Below are positions 12,181-25,175 of a stretch of 64,000 bases of DNA, piece by piece; position 1 is the stretch's first letter, and each line of letters opens with the position of its first letter. The notes below the pieces were generated by a model. It worked only from the letters and a program-made list of their open reading frames with translations, was not told the DNA's origin and ran no database searches. This DNA is from Malurus cyaneus samueli (Eukaryota; Chordata; Aves; Passeriformes; Maluridae): positions 1 to 64,000 of the forward strand of contig VKON01002018.1 in assembly GCA_009741485.1 (NCBI GenBank). The letters are read 5' to 3'. Both the position numbers and the translations under genes were made by a program.

Positions 12181-12543
12181 GGCAGCACACCTCTTTTGGG
12201 AAGGAAAGCAGGCAGGCTGAGTCTCAGGATGCAGCTGACCTGGTGCCCAGGCAGGCAATGCCCAGGAACAGCATTTGTATGGGATCAGCCCCTGGATGTT
12301 TTGAATTTTGGAGCAGGGGATGCCAAATCTTTGGAGAAATGCTCACAGTTCCTCTCTTTGGCAAAGAAAGCACGTTTGGATCTGCACATTGGGTGGCGAA
12401 TTTAGTGAATTTAGTGAATGTAAAGGCTTTTCCTAAGAAGCAGTTGTCTGGGTTAGATCTGCTGAACCGTTGCAGTGGGAATGCAAACCACGGAGCTTTT
12501 TGTCCTCGTGTTTTCAGGGTGTGAGCAGTTCCTGGTGCTCAAC

Positions 12544-12875
12544 TGTCGCTGTTGGCCAGACAGCCGACACAAAATAACAGACACAAAGACACACATATAC
12601 ACACACAAAAAGCAACCCCTTTATTCTGGGACAGGCCTCTTTTATCCACTTTAGCAACCAGCGCATACATTTGTGTCACACATACATTGGTCAGTGAGGC
12701 TGTCACTTTCTACTCATCAGCATAGGATTGGTAGGTTTGCAAAAGCTACAGTATTAGCAATGTTTATAATTGTAAGCCACCTACATTATCAATTCTACAT
12801 CCCAATCTTCTTTTTCTCAAGGACATGGCGTTTTATTCCCATGCAGGCTGTTAACACTCCCTACACTCAACCATT
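12544..12875 (-). mobile_element. LTR-like element, reverse copy
   Basis: On the minus strand it shows a TATA-like GGATAAAAGAGG, then AATAAA within CAGAATAAAGGGG, then a TG-rich stretch, and it ends GGCCAACAGCGACA at 12544. It is the inverted relative of 2510-2841 and better preserved at its 3' end. It is probably a solo LTR; its 5' border is uncertain. Confidence 0.6.
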
Positions 12876-15496
12876 GAGATGCTGACGGTGAGATAACAGA
12901 GTGTGCTGGCAGTTTGATGGGTGCAGTTGAAGCTATAGGCAGTGAAAGCTTTTCCACCGGGTGCTTTTGTGAGCTCTGCTCTTGCCCGATATTTTCAAGT
13001 TTATTGCTGGACTCTGAGAGAGTGAAAAATTTATTAAGGGTAAAGGAGTTCGTGTCGCCGTTTGAGTGAGGAACAAATGAGAGTTTGCACTCGGAAGGGG
13101 AAGATCGGGGCGATGTTTCTGTGCTGGCACGGTTGATTTGGGAGCAGGGCCGTTCGCACCTTGGCTCTTACCTTGGGGTGATTTCGAGCCGGGCTCGGGG
13201 CGTTTCGTTCTTTTGCGAGCGGACAGAGCCATCGTGTGGTGTTTGTGGTGAGCGCTGCCGGTGACCCCGTAAAAACCGAGCGCTTTTCTGGCTCGGCCCC
13301 GTTGGTGAGCGGGCAGCTCTTGGAGAGCTCCGTGCCTGCTCCTGGCTCTCAGACAGTGACACAATGGGATCCTGCATCGAGCGATCTGCATCCTCCCTCT
13401 GCAAGGAAGAGGAATCATTTCGGTGTTGGCTGTGCAGTTTGTGGCTTGCACAAAGAAATCAGTTCCAGCACAGCCTCTTCTTCTGGAACTGGTCCCTTTT
13501 CCGTGGCACGAGTTGATCAGCGTTTCCAGTTTTGTAATTGGACTCTACAAGACTGAAAGTGCATCAGTGTCCATGGAGCTCAGCGCACAGACCTGTGTAT
13601 GCTGCACTTTATAAAGTGATGGCCAGGACTACCTTTTTATTCTGGGCCTTTGGATTGAGAGTCATTGCTGGGCTCTTTAGGAGTGAAAGAATGGGCTGCT
13701 ACAGGATCAGGAAAGTGCACAACTAACTCGGGGGCAGGGCAGCTTCTCACAGCATGTGAGTTAAATGTGGAGACAGCAACAGCTTGCTGAACAGTCTGCC
13801 TGTTTTGACCAATATTTACACTTGATACAGTTAGTTTAGGTTCAGGAGCGCTGCACGATTTAAGAATGTGATGGTACATTTCGTTTGAAAGGAGAGCTCA
13901 TGGCTCTGGTTCACATGGTGGCTTTGGTATCATTCAAAGTGAATGTGAAACCCGGCAACTGTTTCTACCCTGTTACAGTTTCCAGGTGAAAATGAAGGAG
14001 CTGGGCTCAGAGAGGAAGCAAAAATGTCACTGTGTGTGTATCTGAAATAAAAAACATTAACATCACGTTACCTATAAAAACCAGCACACCAATGTGAGTT
14101 GTGCAGTTTAAGGATGCACAGGAAAAGTGACACCAAGCAGTGTCTCTTTTGTTGTAGAACCTTTTTTAAAGGCAGCAGATTCTGAAACGCTCTAGGAGAG
14201 ACTGAAAAGATGGGCTTCAACACGTGGCTTACAAGAAGCTTCAGTTTCCATTTGAAACCCTTTAATGAGCACCACAATCAAGGGGCAAGATGAACTCTCA
14301 TGCCAGAAAAGAAACAGTTGCTGGATAATCCCTTTTCCTCAGAGATTTTGAACTGCACCTTACAGTATCAATCAAGACATTTTCCTTCTCTGGTATTTGT
14401 GCAGTCACATTCGAAGCCCAGGCACAGAATTGCAAAAGTCCAGCCAAAAGCTTGTTCAGTGTAACCTGCACCTACTGAATTGCATCAGAATTCCTGCAGA
14501 TCTGCACTTTCCCTCAAGTTCTATGGACCTACTCTCCCACTCTGGCAGATCCCAAACCCCTTCAAAACACCCATCAGCTGCTCGCAAATAAAAAGTCTTG
14601 GAACAAAAAGCCAGTGCTGGCTTTCATCTTCTTGTTGCAATCTGTAAACCAGACTAAACACACCACGATTGACACTTTCCTTCTGAACTCTATATACAGA
14701 ACCCTCACATTCTCTCCACGTGGCAGTCTGTCACTAAAGCAAAGTGCTTCATGCTGCAGTTTGGACTGAGAGATGTGCCAGAACAGAAAGCATTGGCTGA
14801 TCTTCCCTCCTTGTGAAACCTCCTATTTGCAGCATCGTGATCACTTGCACACACCTTCAGTATCACTGAGTCCAACAAGCCACATCTCACAGAGAAGTGA
14901 GAGTCAGGACAGAAGGCGTTCCTAAATTAACCCCTTCTCTCACAGAAGCCTTAAACTGCCCACAGTGTGCTGGGGCTATGCACTTTTCTTCTCACAAATA
15001 TAGACCATCATGGTTTTCCCACTCTCACAGGTGTCTTTCAAACATTCAGCAACTGCTCCACTAAAAAAGGCTCTAGAAGAAAAAGCCAGTGCTGGGCTGC
15101 AGCTCCCAGTTGTCACATTTATTGTAATCCACATCAAACTCACCAGTGCACTCTGCACTTCTTGGCTCCATCTGCCACCATGTTCTCTGGATCCCACAGT
15201 CTACAGTTAATTGTGATTGTTTCTCTGGGAAGCCTTGCTGTGTTTTGTTTGGCAGAGAACACTGTTGTTGCTGTTCTTTTTCATTGCTCTGCACATCAGG
15301 TGTGTCCAGGTATCGAGGATATTGTAATAAAATAAAAGTTACACCAAGACAGAAGCTTTGCTTGTACCACCTTGCTTGTACCACTCTGCTCTCAGTGCCA
15401 GTTGCCTGCAGAGTGCAGGGAGCTATAAATCACTTCAGCCAGGCTCACACCGGGATTTCTGCTTCCCTGGGCTCTTGTAGAACTGCAATGAAGTGA
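12876..15496. other. Intergenic, no gene recognised
   Basis: About 2.6 kb downstream of the CCT3 3' end. The open frames are short and unconserved. Phrases such as GAAAAAGCCAGTGCTGG recur (about 14605 and 15080), hinting at an old duplication. It could include the 3' UTR of a gene outside the window, but nothing proves it. Confidence 0.35.
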
Positions 15497-15740
15497 TAAT
15501 GGAATCACAGGGTAACAGACTGCTTTTGTTTGGAAGGGATCTTAAAGATTATCAGGGTCCAACCCCCTCCCAGAAGACCAAGTAGCTCTAAGCCTTGTCC
15601 CAGCAGCCCTTGAACACTGTCAGGAATGGGGCAGCCACAGCTTCTCTGGGCCACCTGTGTCAGTCAGTGCCTCACCACCTTCACAAGCAGCAATTTCTTC
15701 CCAGTATTTCATTCTCTGGACTCACCCCAGAGCAAGAGGC
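15497..15740 (-). mobile_element. CR1 LINE 3' end
   Basis: The plus strand reads ATAATGGAATCACAGGGTAA, then TTGGAAGGGATCTTAAAGAT, then GGGGCAGCCACAGCTTCTCT, the antisense of a CR1 3' end. It lies beyond the CCT3 polyadenylation signal. Confidence 0.85.
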
Positions 15741-16190
15741 AGCTCTGCATGGGGCTGTGTCCAGGGCAGAGCAGAGGGTACGAATCCTCCCGTCCACACG
15801 CTGCCCATGCTGCTGGGGCTAAACCCAGGACAGAGTTGGCTCCCTGTGCACGTTGCCAAGGCACGCTGAGCTTCTTGTCAACCCACACTCCCAAATCCTT
15901 CTCAGGGCTGCTCCCTGTCCATTCTTCCCCGATCTGTGTTTCAGATTGCCCCAATGCACGTGCAGCACCTGCCCTTGGCCTCACTGAACCTCCTGGGGTT
16001 GGCACGGACCCGCCTGCCCAACCCATCCCAGTGCCCGTGCCAGAAGCCCCTTCCTTCCCCCCAGTCCTGCCCTGCTGCAGCCGCACAGCTGCACATCCAG
16101 CCCAGGCTGCTCCAGGGCCCCACGGGAATCAGGGACAGCACTCAACAGGGAACCACCCGCTTTCACCCACCGCTGCCCGCAGGAGACCCC
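15741..16190 (-). repeat. CR1-derived 450-bp block, near-identical to 29728-30171
   Basis: This continues the CR1 body. It matches 29728-30171 with only scattered differences, from GGCAGCTCTGCATGGGGCTG to CTGCCCGCAGGA, while sequence on both sides differs between the two loci. The identity is far higher than between the adjoining CR1 3' ends. Confidence 0.8.
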
Positions 16191-16373
16191 AAACTTTGGA
16201 GAGATTGTGGAGGCAGAGAGAAGCTGGTGGCAGTGGCCTTGCAGGGTCCTGGCCCCTCCAGGCCACCCCCACACCCCCAAGACCCCTGGCAGTGCCCAGA
16301 CCCTGAGCCGGGCTTTTCCATCACACCCCTCTACCCCGGGGAATCAAACACTGAAACAGCCTGACACAATGTA

Positions 16374-16379
16374 TTTATT
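16374..16379 (-). terminator. CCT3: CCT3 polyadenylation signal
   Basis: AATAAA on the minus strand, about 230 bp after the CCT3 stop codon. It gives a short 3' UTR that ends near 16350-16365. Confidence 0.8.
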
Positions 16380-16607
16380 TTGTGACCAAGGTAACTTTCA
16401 ATCTGTAACACGCACTCCAGGAGCAGCCTCCCCCAGTGCAAGGACACGGACAGCCATCGCCCTTCCCCAAGTCCAGGGTATTTTTCCATCCCTCCCAGAC
16501 TTTAACCAAATTTCTTCTGGCTGAGCCTGGAGACCAGGTCACTGCATTGAGCTCTTCCCCACGACAGGGTCAAGGCAGCTGGTTCTCCCTTGCAGAGACT
16601 CAACCTC

Positions 16608-19600
16608 TCACTCCTGGGCTGGCTCCGGTGCTGCAGAAGGCTTGCTTTGGTTGTCACCCTTTTTTTTGTGCCCCGAAACGATGTCGTCAATACGAAGGAG
16701 GAGAACTGCAGTCTGCAGAGAAACCCCACATCCAGGGCTCATCAGGAGCTCATCACAAAGGACAAAACCCCACCTGCCCAGCTCCCACACCACACAACCA
16801 TCAGCTGAAGTTTAAATGGTTCTTTCAGTGCAGAAGGGAAAGGTGCCTCACAGGCTTGTGGGAGTAAAAAGGGGCTGCTTTCCCACCCCCATGGAAACAA
16901 GGACAACCCATTTTTTTCTTGTTAACTGACATAGAATGGACACAATATCACTTCAAGGGACAACTTTTGATCCAACACAAGCAAGGTAATGGCAGGATCT
17001 ATAACAAAAAAGGCAGCTGAGACATGGCAGCCCCAGCCAGCCAAAGGGGAAAAGCTCCTACAGCTACTGATGATTCCAGCATGTTGCTGGCATGGGATGG
17101 CTCAGGGACAGCTCTATCTGGCATTGGAAGCAGTTAGAGCTCTCTGCACCATTTTCAGGAAAAGATGATATAAACCTGATGAAAGTTAGTTGCAGAATCA
17201 AAAACCCTGGGAAAGCCTCAGTCTGGGCACCCACATCCCTCACTATCCCACCTCCAGCAACAATGAGCCCAGACACCTGCGTGCCCTACAATGGGTGTGT
17301 GATGCCCACCCAAACACCCCAGGACACAGGGTGTACTTTTCCAAATGGTATGATACCACAGATGCTCTGAAATTTCCACCTCTCCTTACCTCCACGGCTG
17401 TTTTGTAGGTCTGAAGTTTGACGGCCAAGGGCTCCCAGATCCCCAGCTCCTTCATGTCAACCAGAGCTCCAGTCTCCCCATTCACCCCCCATGTCTGGCT
17501 GCCTTCCTGGGTGTGCTTGGCCTGGAAGCAGAAAGACAGGTGGGCTGAGATGACAAATTCTCCTCAGGACTCACAAACTGACCGTAGGCTTAGGAAACAG
17601 TAACAGGTCATTAGAATATTCTCAACTTTGGAGTTTATACAAGAACATGTTACTGATAACCCAACAAGGGCATTGCTCTGAACAGTGACTTTTCCAAGGA
17701 GATGCCAAGCAGGAAAGGGATGGTTTCTCTCCTGGTGCCCCTGCCACATGCCTTACCCTGAGTGAGGTCAGAACACGGATGGTACTGGCACCACAGTTCT
17801 GGATCAGCGTCCGTGGAATGACTTCCAGAGCCTGGGCCACTGCACGGTAGGGCCACTGCTCCACACCTGTCATGCCCTTGGATTTCTCTGTCAGTGCATG
17901 GGAAACGGCCATTTCAGTGGCTCCTCCACCTGGCACCAGCTGGGGGTCCATGAGGACATTGCGGCACACCTGCATGGCATCCTGCAGGTTACGCTCCACC
18001 TCCTGCAACAGGTACAGAATCACAAAATTGTTGAAGCTGGAAATTGTGACATCAAGTCCAAACATTCCACCAGCACTGCCAGGGCCACCACTAACCCAAG
18101 CCCCAAGGTGTCACATCCACATGTTTGTTAAATCCCTCCAGAGATGGTAACCCCACCACTGCCCCAGGTACCTGTGCCAGTGCCTGACCACACTTTCCAT
18201 GGAGAAATTTTCCATTATATCCAATCTAAATCTCCCCTGGTGCAACTTGAGGCCATTTCTTCTTGCCCTGTCATTTGTTACTAGGGTGAAGAGCCTGACC
18301 CCCACTGGGCTACACCCTTCTGTCAGGTAGTACTCAGTAGGGTGCAAAAAAGCCTTCAATGAGCCCCCCAGATCCCTTAGCTGCTCCTGGTGCCCCAGTC
18401 CCTTCCTCAGCTCCACTGCCCTTCTCATTATTAACGGGAGCACCAGACCAGCTGAATGCCCAATCCACATTCTGCTGGCCAGAAAGTGGTTGGCACAGGA
18501 GATGAAGCAGCCCATGCTCTCACTTACTGCTAGGATTTCCTTGCTGGCTCCCCGCAGGATGATGGTGCAAGCCTTAGGATCTTTGCAATCAGTGATGAAG
18601 GCAAAATACTCATCTCCTATTTTTTTCACTTCAAAGAGCCTAGCACCGGTTCCCACATCCTCCTCCCGGAGCTCATCTGTGCGACTGACGATGCGAGCTC
18701 CACAGGCCCTAGCACACCAAAACATCACATTAGACACTCACAAATCAGAACTGGGCAGAAAGAGTGACATCAGAACAATTCTATGTCATGCACAGCAAGG
18801 AACAACACTTACCTGGCGATCCGGTTGTTGTCAGTCTTCCGTACCCTGCGGATGGCAGTGATGTTGGCTCTCATCAGGTAGTGCTGGGCTAGGTCTGAAA
18901 ACAGGTTTATACAATTTCAGTATCATGTCAAACTTTATCTGTTTATCAGTTATCAATCCAGCTATTTTAGTTCATCTTTGAAGCAAAAGAGCCTAAATGT
19001 AGCTTTTTAAACCAGGCTGCAAGGCAAAATGGTAGCACAGCTCTCCAGGGTTTAAGACTCAGCCTCACTTGTATTTTGGTATCTCCCAAATGCTGGAAAA
19101 GCAAAATATTATTGTAAGAGTCTACTTTCACAAAGCAATGTCAAGGACAAATTTCAATGCCTGCAGTGTACAACTATTTGCTAGAGAGCTAAAATACAAA
19201 CCCAAACCAGGTTCAGCACCAGGTTTGGGGCGAGTTGTATTAGTTTGCTGTTGTGGTTTTTTCAAGTTTTGGCTGGGGCTTTTTTAAGTTCCTGAGCAGT
19301 GCATTTAACACCATGCATCTCACTGAGATGAACTCAATGCAATGAATCACATGTGCTATTACCAGAAACTCCTTTTTCTGTGATGACCAGATCTGGCTTG
19401 ACTCTTATCAGATCCTCGCACATCTGCTGAATGTACTCTTCCTCCATCTGCAGGATGCGGGCAAAGTCTTCCTCCCGTGTAATTTCAATGTCAGTCTGTA
19501 CAAAAAGGGTGTCAAGAGCTTAGTGTGTTCATTCCAACCCTTCACTGCATTACACACACCTCCCACAGCTTCAAGAAGCTCAATTCCTCCTGTATCACCA

Positions 19601-22600
19601 GGTAAAGTCAGGGATGAAAAGCACTGATCAAATAAACTGCAACACTGTGTCAGTTGAGCATTAGCTTTAGTTCAAAAAATATTCAGAAATATTTCTTTTG
19701 CTCTTGACCAGCACTTAGATAGAAAATCACTGCAGCTGCTTCGATGAGTTAAAACACTGTAGCCTCACTCCTATTTTTCTGGACCCTATGGCAGAATTTG
19801 CCCACACATGCAAAAGGCCTCTGAAAGGTGGGACACAGAAAGCCTTTCACCACTTGCACTTTTAACAAGCCATCTGCATTTGTTGCCTTTACTCATCCTA
19901 AATCAAGAACTGCAGATGTCTCCAACAGGACTCGTTTTACCTGGCTTTCTCCTTTCTTGTACTCCAGTGAACAATCTAGAAGGACGATGCGTGGATTCTT
20001 AATAAGGCGACGCATTCTGGGATGGGTTACGTCCTTATTCACCATGATTCCACGCAAAACACAGGAGTCTTCACAAAAACCACCTGGAATCTGACAGAAA
20101 CAAGGAAGGGAGAAAATGAGATGAGTCAGTTTAGCCTACAAAAACTTGTATTATCTGAAAGTACCTCCTGAAGCTGTCCCATGTACAGAAAAGGCAAAAT
20201 ATCTCCCAAGTAATCATGGTACACCCATATCACAACACAAGATTAATTTTAAGCACATGCTGACTTAGTTTTAAGTGCGAAGCCATGAAAGAACTTAAGA
20301 AGCTTTTAACACCCAATTGTCTGGCAGCATGTTTCATTTTCCATCTTCCAAATCTAACTGAAATTATCTTTCTGACAGATAGTCTAAAGGAGTTGCATTG
20401 GAAATGAGCCTTACAGTGGCTGACACCACTGACCAAAATCTCTCCAAGGGTTATGTCTGCAGACTGCAGAGAAGTAACACAAAATTTTTCCCAATGTACT
20501 TTACAATAAACTAGTTCAGAACAAGAAAAGAGCACAAGGATAACAAACAGTTCAGGACACACTCACCTTTTCTACTTTTGCATATTTTTTAATATCGATT
20601 TCCTTTCTGCCATTTTCTTCAAACTCCACAGTCTTAACAGCATCAAGAGCAATGCTACAGGCCAGGTCAGACCAGCGGTTTATTGCCTTGGTGTTTATCG
20701 CACTCTTTATGATTTTAAGCATCATCTCTTTGTTGTTCACGTCCACTGGAGTGCTGAGATAAGGGAAAAACCAAACAGCAAACTGAGTGTTACTCCAAGC
20801 AACAATCTAACCCTCTTGACTCCCTCTCCAATTCTGCTAAGTTGTTTTAAACGAACAGAATTGCCTGAAGGAGCAGAAGGTTGAAGCAGCACAGAAAGTT
20901 CACATCCCTCCTCTCTAACTCCCATACTTACCCAATTTTCTTTAAAATACTGATCATGTCATCGAGAGCCTTACGATAAGCCCAGATGATAACAGTTGGG
21001 TGCATCTGCTGCTCAAGGAAGTGTTCGGCAACAGAGAGCATCTCTCCAGCTAAAAAAAAAAATTAAAATACATCAAGATCCCCCAAGTAAGTTAGTAGGA
21101 CAATCAACAGTCAAGAAAAGAGAGCACATGCCAGAAAAATGTATTTACCACCCATACAGGGAGCTCTAACACCACCTGTACCTTTCTTTACACTTAACTG
21201 TGGTTATCATGGGGAAAGAACAACTTCCCAAAGTGTGAAGCTGATCACCTTAGGGTCTCATGAACCAAGCATGCTCTTGCACAGTAAAAAAACCCCTCTT
21301 CATCTCAATGTTAGTAAATAACAAAGATGTGTCTCACCACAGGCTCTGCTTAGCAAGAAAGGTGAACAGCAGCCTTTATGTCTGAGTCAGGGTCCTTACC
21401 AAGGATAATGACAGATGTGGTCCCATCTCCAACTTCTTCATCCTGCGTGCGGCTGATCTCTATCATTGATTTTGCAGCTGGATGTTGCACTTGAATCTGT
21501 GTAGGATCAAGGGGTATGGATTTGTCCCAGAATATTAAAGCAGAAATGTCTCATGTCGCTCAATGGAACAAATACCACACCTTCAATACAATCAAAGGCA
21601 TTCTGTCCAACCACAGCAAAGCTTTTTCTTCCTTTTTGAGTCCAAAACCAAGCCCTTGTATTTGACAATATTGTGTCTCTCACTGTTTTTCAGACATTAC
21701 AATTTTCAGGATGTTCTTTTAACAGTACTTGCACCAGAGAGATAATGATTTCTAGGTCTCATCATGTGGCATTGTGAAAACCACCAGCTACTCAGAAGGT
21801 CTCAAAGCAGCTGATTATAGCTACAATTACCAAAGAATTTACATCAGTCTTATAAATGCACCATGAATACTGCCCCCTTAGGATCAAACCCACATTTCTG
21901 TAGAGCAAGAATATTTGCTGGATATGTTTCATTTCTCCCCAGTCAGAACCTTCCTTGGTGCAGCTGTTAGTACTTGCTGGCTCTCAGGACAGGTGAGGAG
22001 ATCACATAGCTTCACTGACACCCAAGATGAGGGCACATACTGATTTAATGTTAAGGAAGACAATACTTCAGGAGAAACTTACTTCTCTAAGAATAGCATT
22101 GCCATCGTTGGTCATCACGATCCCACCCATGGGGTCCAAAAGCATCTGCAATCACAAGAAAACCAACACTTGACTGCCCTGTCTCATGTGCATCTCAATT
22201 CTAGTCAGCTGCACAAATTCTTACCTTCATCATTGCTCTTGGTCCTAAACATGTTCGGATAACGTCAGCAATAGTCTAGGAGGAATCAAAGAAATTCGGT
22301 AATTCAGGAGAGAATAAAAAAAAAATCTAAAAAAGCCCCATAGTGGGTCTGAAATCAGCAGCCCCTCAAAAATTTAAGTGATCCAACAATTCTGCTGTGG
22401 TTAAGATGCAGCCAAGGTTAAGAATTGTATGGAAATGCAAACATGGGGATTATCAAGACACTGGCACCACACTAAATTATTATCTCAATTAGATATCAAA
22501 ACTGAGACACTTTCACACTTTGCAGAGGAAGGGAGTTTGGTTGGTTTAATTCCTCCATGGTTATTTATAGGGCACCCATTACATGAACAGTGCACACATT

Positions 22601-24558
22601 TTATTTTTTATATAGAATTTTTATGCAATGCTATAAAAATATCTTCTGTTAACATAGAAAATTATTTTCTATGTTGCTTCTTCTTCTACTCTAGATTTAT
22701 ATGGAATAGAGAAAATATACTTCACATCCAGCTTTCCCTCTTAAAAATATAAATACACACACACACCAAAAGAAGGATCAGAACAGCCTGAAAATTTGGT
22801 ACCTTTGCAGCAGTGATGTTCCCCGTCTGGACTTTTCTTCCAGACTCACGTTTTGTATTCTGACCTGAAGCACACAGAAAAAAAATAAAACTAACCAAAT
22901 ACAATCAAGTACAAAGCAACAAGGATGCAGTCACCTCTCACAGTCACATACACTCAACACGTGAGCAGCTCAAAATTCAGAGTTTACAACATAAATACCA
23001 GTCATGATAAGAAAGACATTAATAGAAAACTGTCAGTGGAAAAACAACATTCCCTATTATAGAAGAACTCCTCGTTAGCATCCTGAAGCAAAGCTTTGCA
23101 ACCCTGAAACACAACACATTACCCCAGAAAATCAAACTGCAGTGACTCACTAGGATCTGCCAGATCTCACAAAGCTCAGGAGCTGCTTTTGCACAGTAGA
23201 ACTCAATCAAAAAAAGTTACAGAAGCTCACATACAATAAGCAAAACTGGGTGAACATTAAGTTAATCCATCAGTGTTGCCTTTGGCACATGAGCAGCACC
23301 TGAGCTGGAAACCAGCTGTCAATAAACTCAGCCCCAGAGCATATTTGGGCTCAGGGATGCTTTTCTGCTACTACAAGCCTGGCCCAGGCGTGCCCAGATT
23401 TACTCAGGAGCAGATGCATTCACACAGGGAGGTTTAAGACAGAACAAAATGAAACAACAAGAAGAGCAGCACAAGATCAAGCAAACGGGCTTATAGAAAA
23501 GGGGCCCTGGGCTACAATAGTCTGCCTATTGGGTTAACAGAGAACAGAAAGGACAGAGAAAAGAGAATGGGATACTCAAACAGAAAGAAACCCCTGGGAA
23601 TGGCTCATGTTGGTGGATGGCAAGAGAACCATAGAATATTTTGAGTTGGAGGGAACCTTAAAGACTATCTGGTTAAAAAACCCACTAGAGCAGTGCTCCA
23701 AGCCCTGTCCAGCCTGGCTTTGGACACTTCCAGAGATGGGGCAGTCACAGCTCCTCAGCTCCTTTGTGTGTCAAGGCCTCACCACCCTCACAAAGGAGAA
23801 TTCCTTCCCAATATCCAATCTAGCCCTTCCCTCCTGTCCTATTACTCCAGGCCCTCACCCAAAGTCCCTATCCAGCTCTCTTGCAGTCCCTTTCAGCACT
23901 GGAAGGAGCTCCAAGGTCTCTTTGGGAGTCTTTATTCCTCCAGGCTCAACAGCTCCCAGCTCTCCCAGCCTGGCTGCAGAGCTGAGGGGCTCTAATGGGC
24001 TCTAATCCTCGGAGCATCTCCGTGGCCTCCTGTGGACTCGCTCCAGCAGCTCCACGCCCTTCCAATACTGGAGACCCCACAACTGGGGCTCACCCGGGGT
24101 TCAAACGGGGCAATACAAAGCAAGCACAGTGGTGAGAAAGACGCGAAAGCAGCTGAGAGCACGGGAGAGCTGTCAGAAAAGGTCTGATAGTAGCTGGGCT
24201 CTGAGATCTCCCGCGCAGGGCGCGGCAAAGCCTGTGGGTCGGGAGCTGTGAGGGGGAGCGCCTGTGGGTCGGGAGCTGCGAGGGGGAGCCCCTGTGGGTA
24301 GGGAGCTGCGAGGGGGAGCTCGGGACGCGCCGGGGGCTCAGCGGTACCCAGAGGAACCCTGGCAGGATAAAGCGCCCCGCCAAGAACGGGCTGTGAAAGG
24401 GCGCCGGGCCATGAGGGAGACTCAACATGGCGGCGAGTCAGGCGAGCGGCAAAGAGCGCGGGGAATCCGACCCGGCCATCCCCTCGCCCTCCGCCTCGGG
24501 AAGCCGAGCCGGGCCGGCAGCACTCACTGAGAACCAGGACGGGGCGCGGGCCCATCAT
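16608..24558 (-). CDS. CCT3: T-complex protein 1 subunit gamma (CCT-gamma), complete
   Basis: One of eight subunits of the cytosolic chaperonin TRiC/CCT, which folds actin, tubulin and WD-repeat proteins by ATP-driven lid closure. Fourteen coding exons with good splice sites: 24528-24558, 22803-22864, 22225-22275, 22083-22145, 21400-21496, 20932-21049, 20567-20753, 19941-20090, 19363-19495, 18813-18894, 18528-18708, 17757-18002, 17390-17521, 16608-16712. They sum to 1638 nt, 545 residues, the same length as human CCT3. Visible motifs: the nucleotide loop LGP (exon 3), DPMGG and NDG (exon 4), the catalytic-loop GDGTT (exon 5), and VPGGGA in the equatorial domain (exon 12). The C-terminus is KKKGDNQSK...PAQE. 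An odd local change is GGFCEDS where human has GGIIEDS, at the equatorial/intermediate boundary. No stop or frameshift. The start follows the conserved MMG..PVLVLS; an in-frame upstream ATG exists at 24645. Confidence 0.97.
18105..18440 (-). mobile_element. CR1 LINE fragment in CCT3 intron 11
   Basis: The plus strand carries antisense CR1 landmarks: AATCTAAATCTCCCCTGGTG, CAACTTGAGGCCATTTCTTC, and CTGTCAGGTAGT. It has the same orientation as the gene and lies between exons 11 and 12. Confidence 0.8.
21921..22015. repeat. Dispersed ~95-bp repeat, also at 33818-33915
   Basis: Both loci share the order TTTCATTTCTCCCCAGT, CTTGGTGC, TGGCTCTCAGG, GAGATCACA. The family is unknown. This copy sits in CCT3 intron 4. 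Confidence 0.55.
23629..24120 (-). mobile_element. CR1 LINE 3' end in CCT3 intron 1
   Basis: The plus strand runs from ACCATAGAATATTTTGAGTT through AGGGAACCTTAAAGAC, GGGGCAGTCACAGC, and TCCTGTGGACTCGCTCCAGC, the full antisense order of a CR1 3' end. Confidence 0.9.
24231..24320. repeat. 30-bp x 3 tandem repeat in CCT3 intron 1
   Basis: Three copies of a unit containing GGGAGCTGCGAGGGGGAGC, about 200 bp inside intron 1 and within the CpG-rich promoter zone. Confidence 0.85.
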
Positions 24559-24760
24559 CGCGGCGGCTGGAGCGCTGCAGAAGCTTCTGGAGCCTCGGAA
24601 CGGTCTCCTGGCGGGGCCGCCACCACCGCGCAGCACCGCAGCCATCCCGCGAGAGCGCCGCGCCCAATCGGAGGAAGCGCCGCTGCTCCTGCAGCCCCGG
24701 CGATTGCGGTGGGGAAGTGACGCCGGGCACAGGGGCGGTGCCGGCAGAGCTCCGCTGAAC
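24559..24760 (-). promoter_or_regulatory. CCT3: CCT3 CpG-rich promoter / 5' UTR
   Basis: GC-rich, CpG-dense sequence upstream of exon 1. A CCAAT box lies on the plus strand at 24664-24669. A perfect heat-shock-element dyad AGAAGCTTCT lies at 24579-24588. An in-frame upstream ATG with a favourable context (GGG before, G after) lies at 24643-24645. The transcription start was not located, so the heat-shock element may lie in the 5' UTR. Confidence 0.6.
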
Positions 24761-25175
24761 CGCTATGGCGGTGCTGAGGGGAGGATCCTGCACACAGGCA
24801 GAGGGGACGCGAGAGGCTCCGGGGGGCCGCCTTCCTGTTGCACCTGGAAAGCACGGGGTGCGGGCGAGCTCGGCTCTGAGAGGCAAACCTCAGCGGTTAC
24901 AGCCCCCGGCAACACCGTGCTCTCGCACAGCCCGCGGAGTGCGGGGAGGCGGGGAAATGACGGGCCTTGAGGCGGCACCGTCTGTCCCGTACCACGGGCC
25001 GCGCCCAGGTCCCGGAGCAGCAGCTGCTGCTGCTGGGGCGAACTGAGTCCCTGTCCGGGGCTCTGGTCTCTTTTCCGAGCAGAGCTATTAGCCCTCCCCG
25101 GCGGACAGCGGCCATTTTGAGTCCCGAGCGGTTTGGTCAACAGAAGGGACCGAGGGTCAGAGAATGGCACGGGAA
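24761..25175. other. CpG-rich intergenic between CCT3 and SSR2 3' end
   Basis: GC-rich sequence that probably belongs to the CCT3 CpG island. The ATG-initiated plus-strand frame near 24765 shows no recognisable protein. A divergent partner gene is not supported. Confidence 0.4.

Noticed and set aside
11636..12188. Repetitive Lys/Asn/Ile and Phe/Ile/Pro open frames
   Set aside because: Artefacts of the AT-rich array, whose unit is often 21 bp and so preserves frame.
24765..25046. Plus-strand ATG frame divergent from CCT3
   Set aside because: No recognisable protein and no downstream exons. In human, TSACC is head-to-head with CCT3, but nothing here resembles it.
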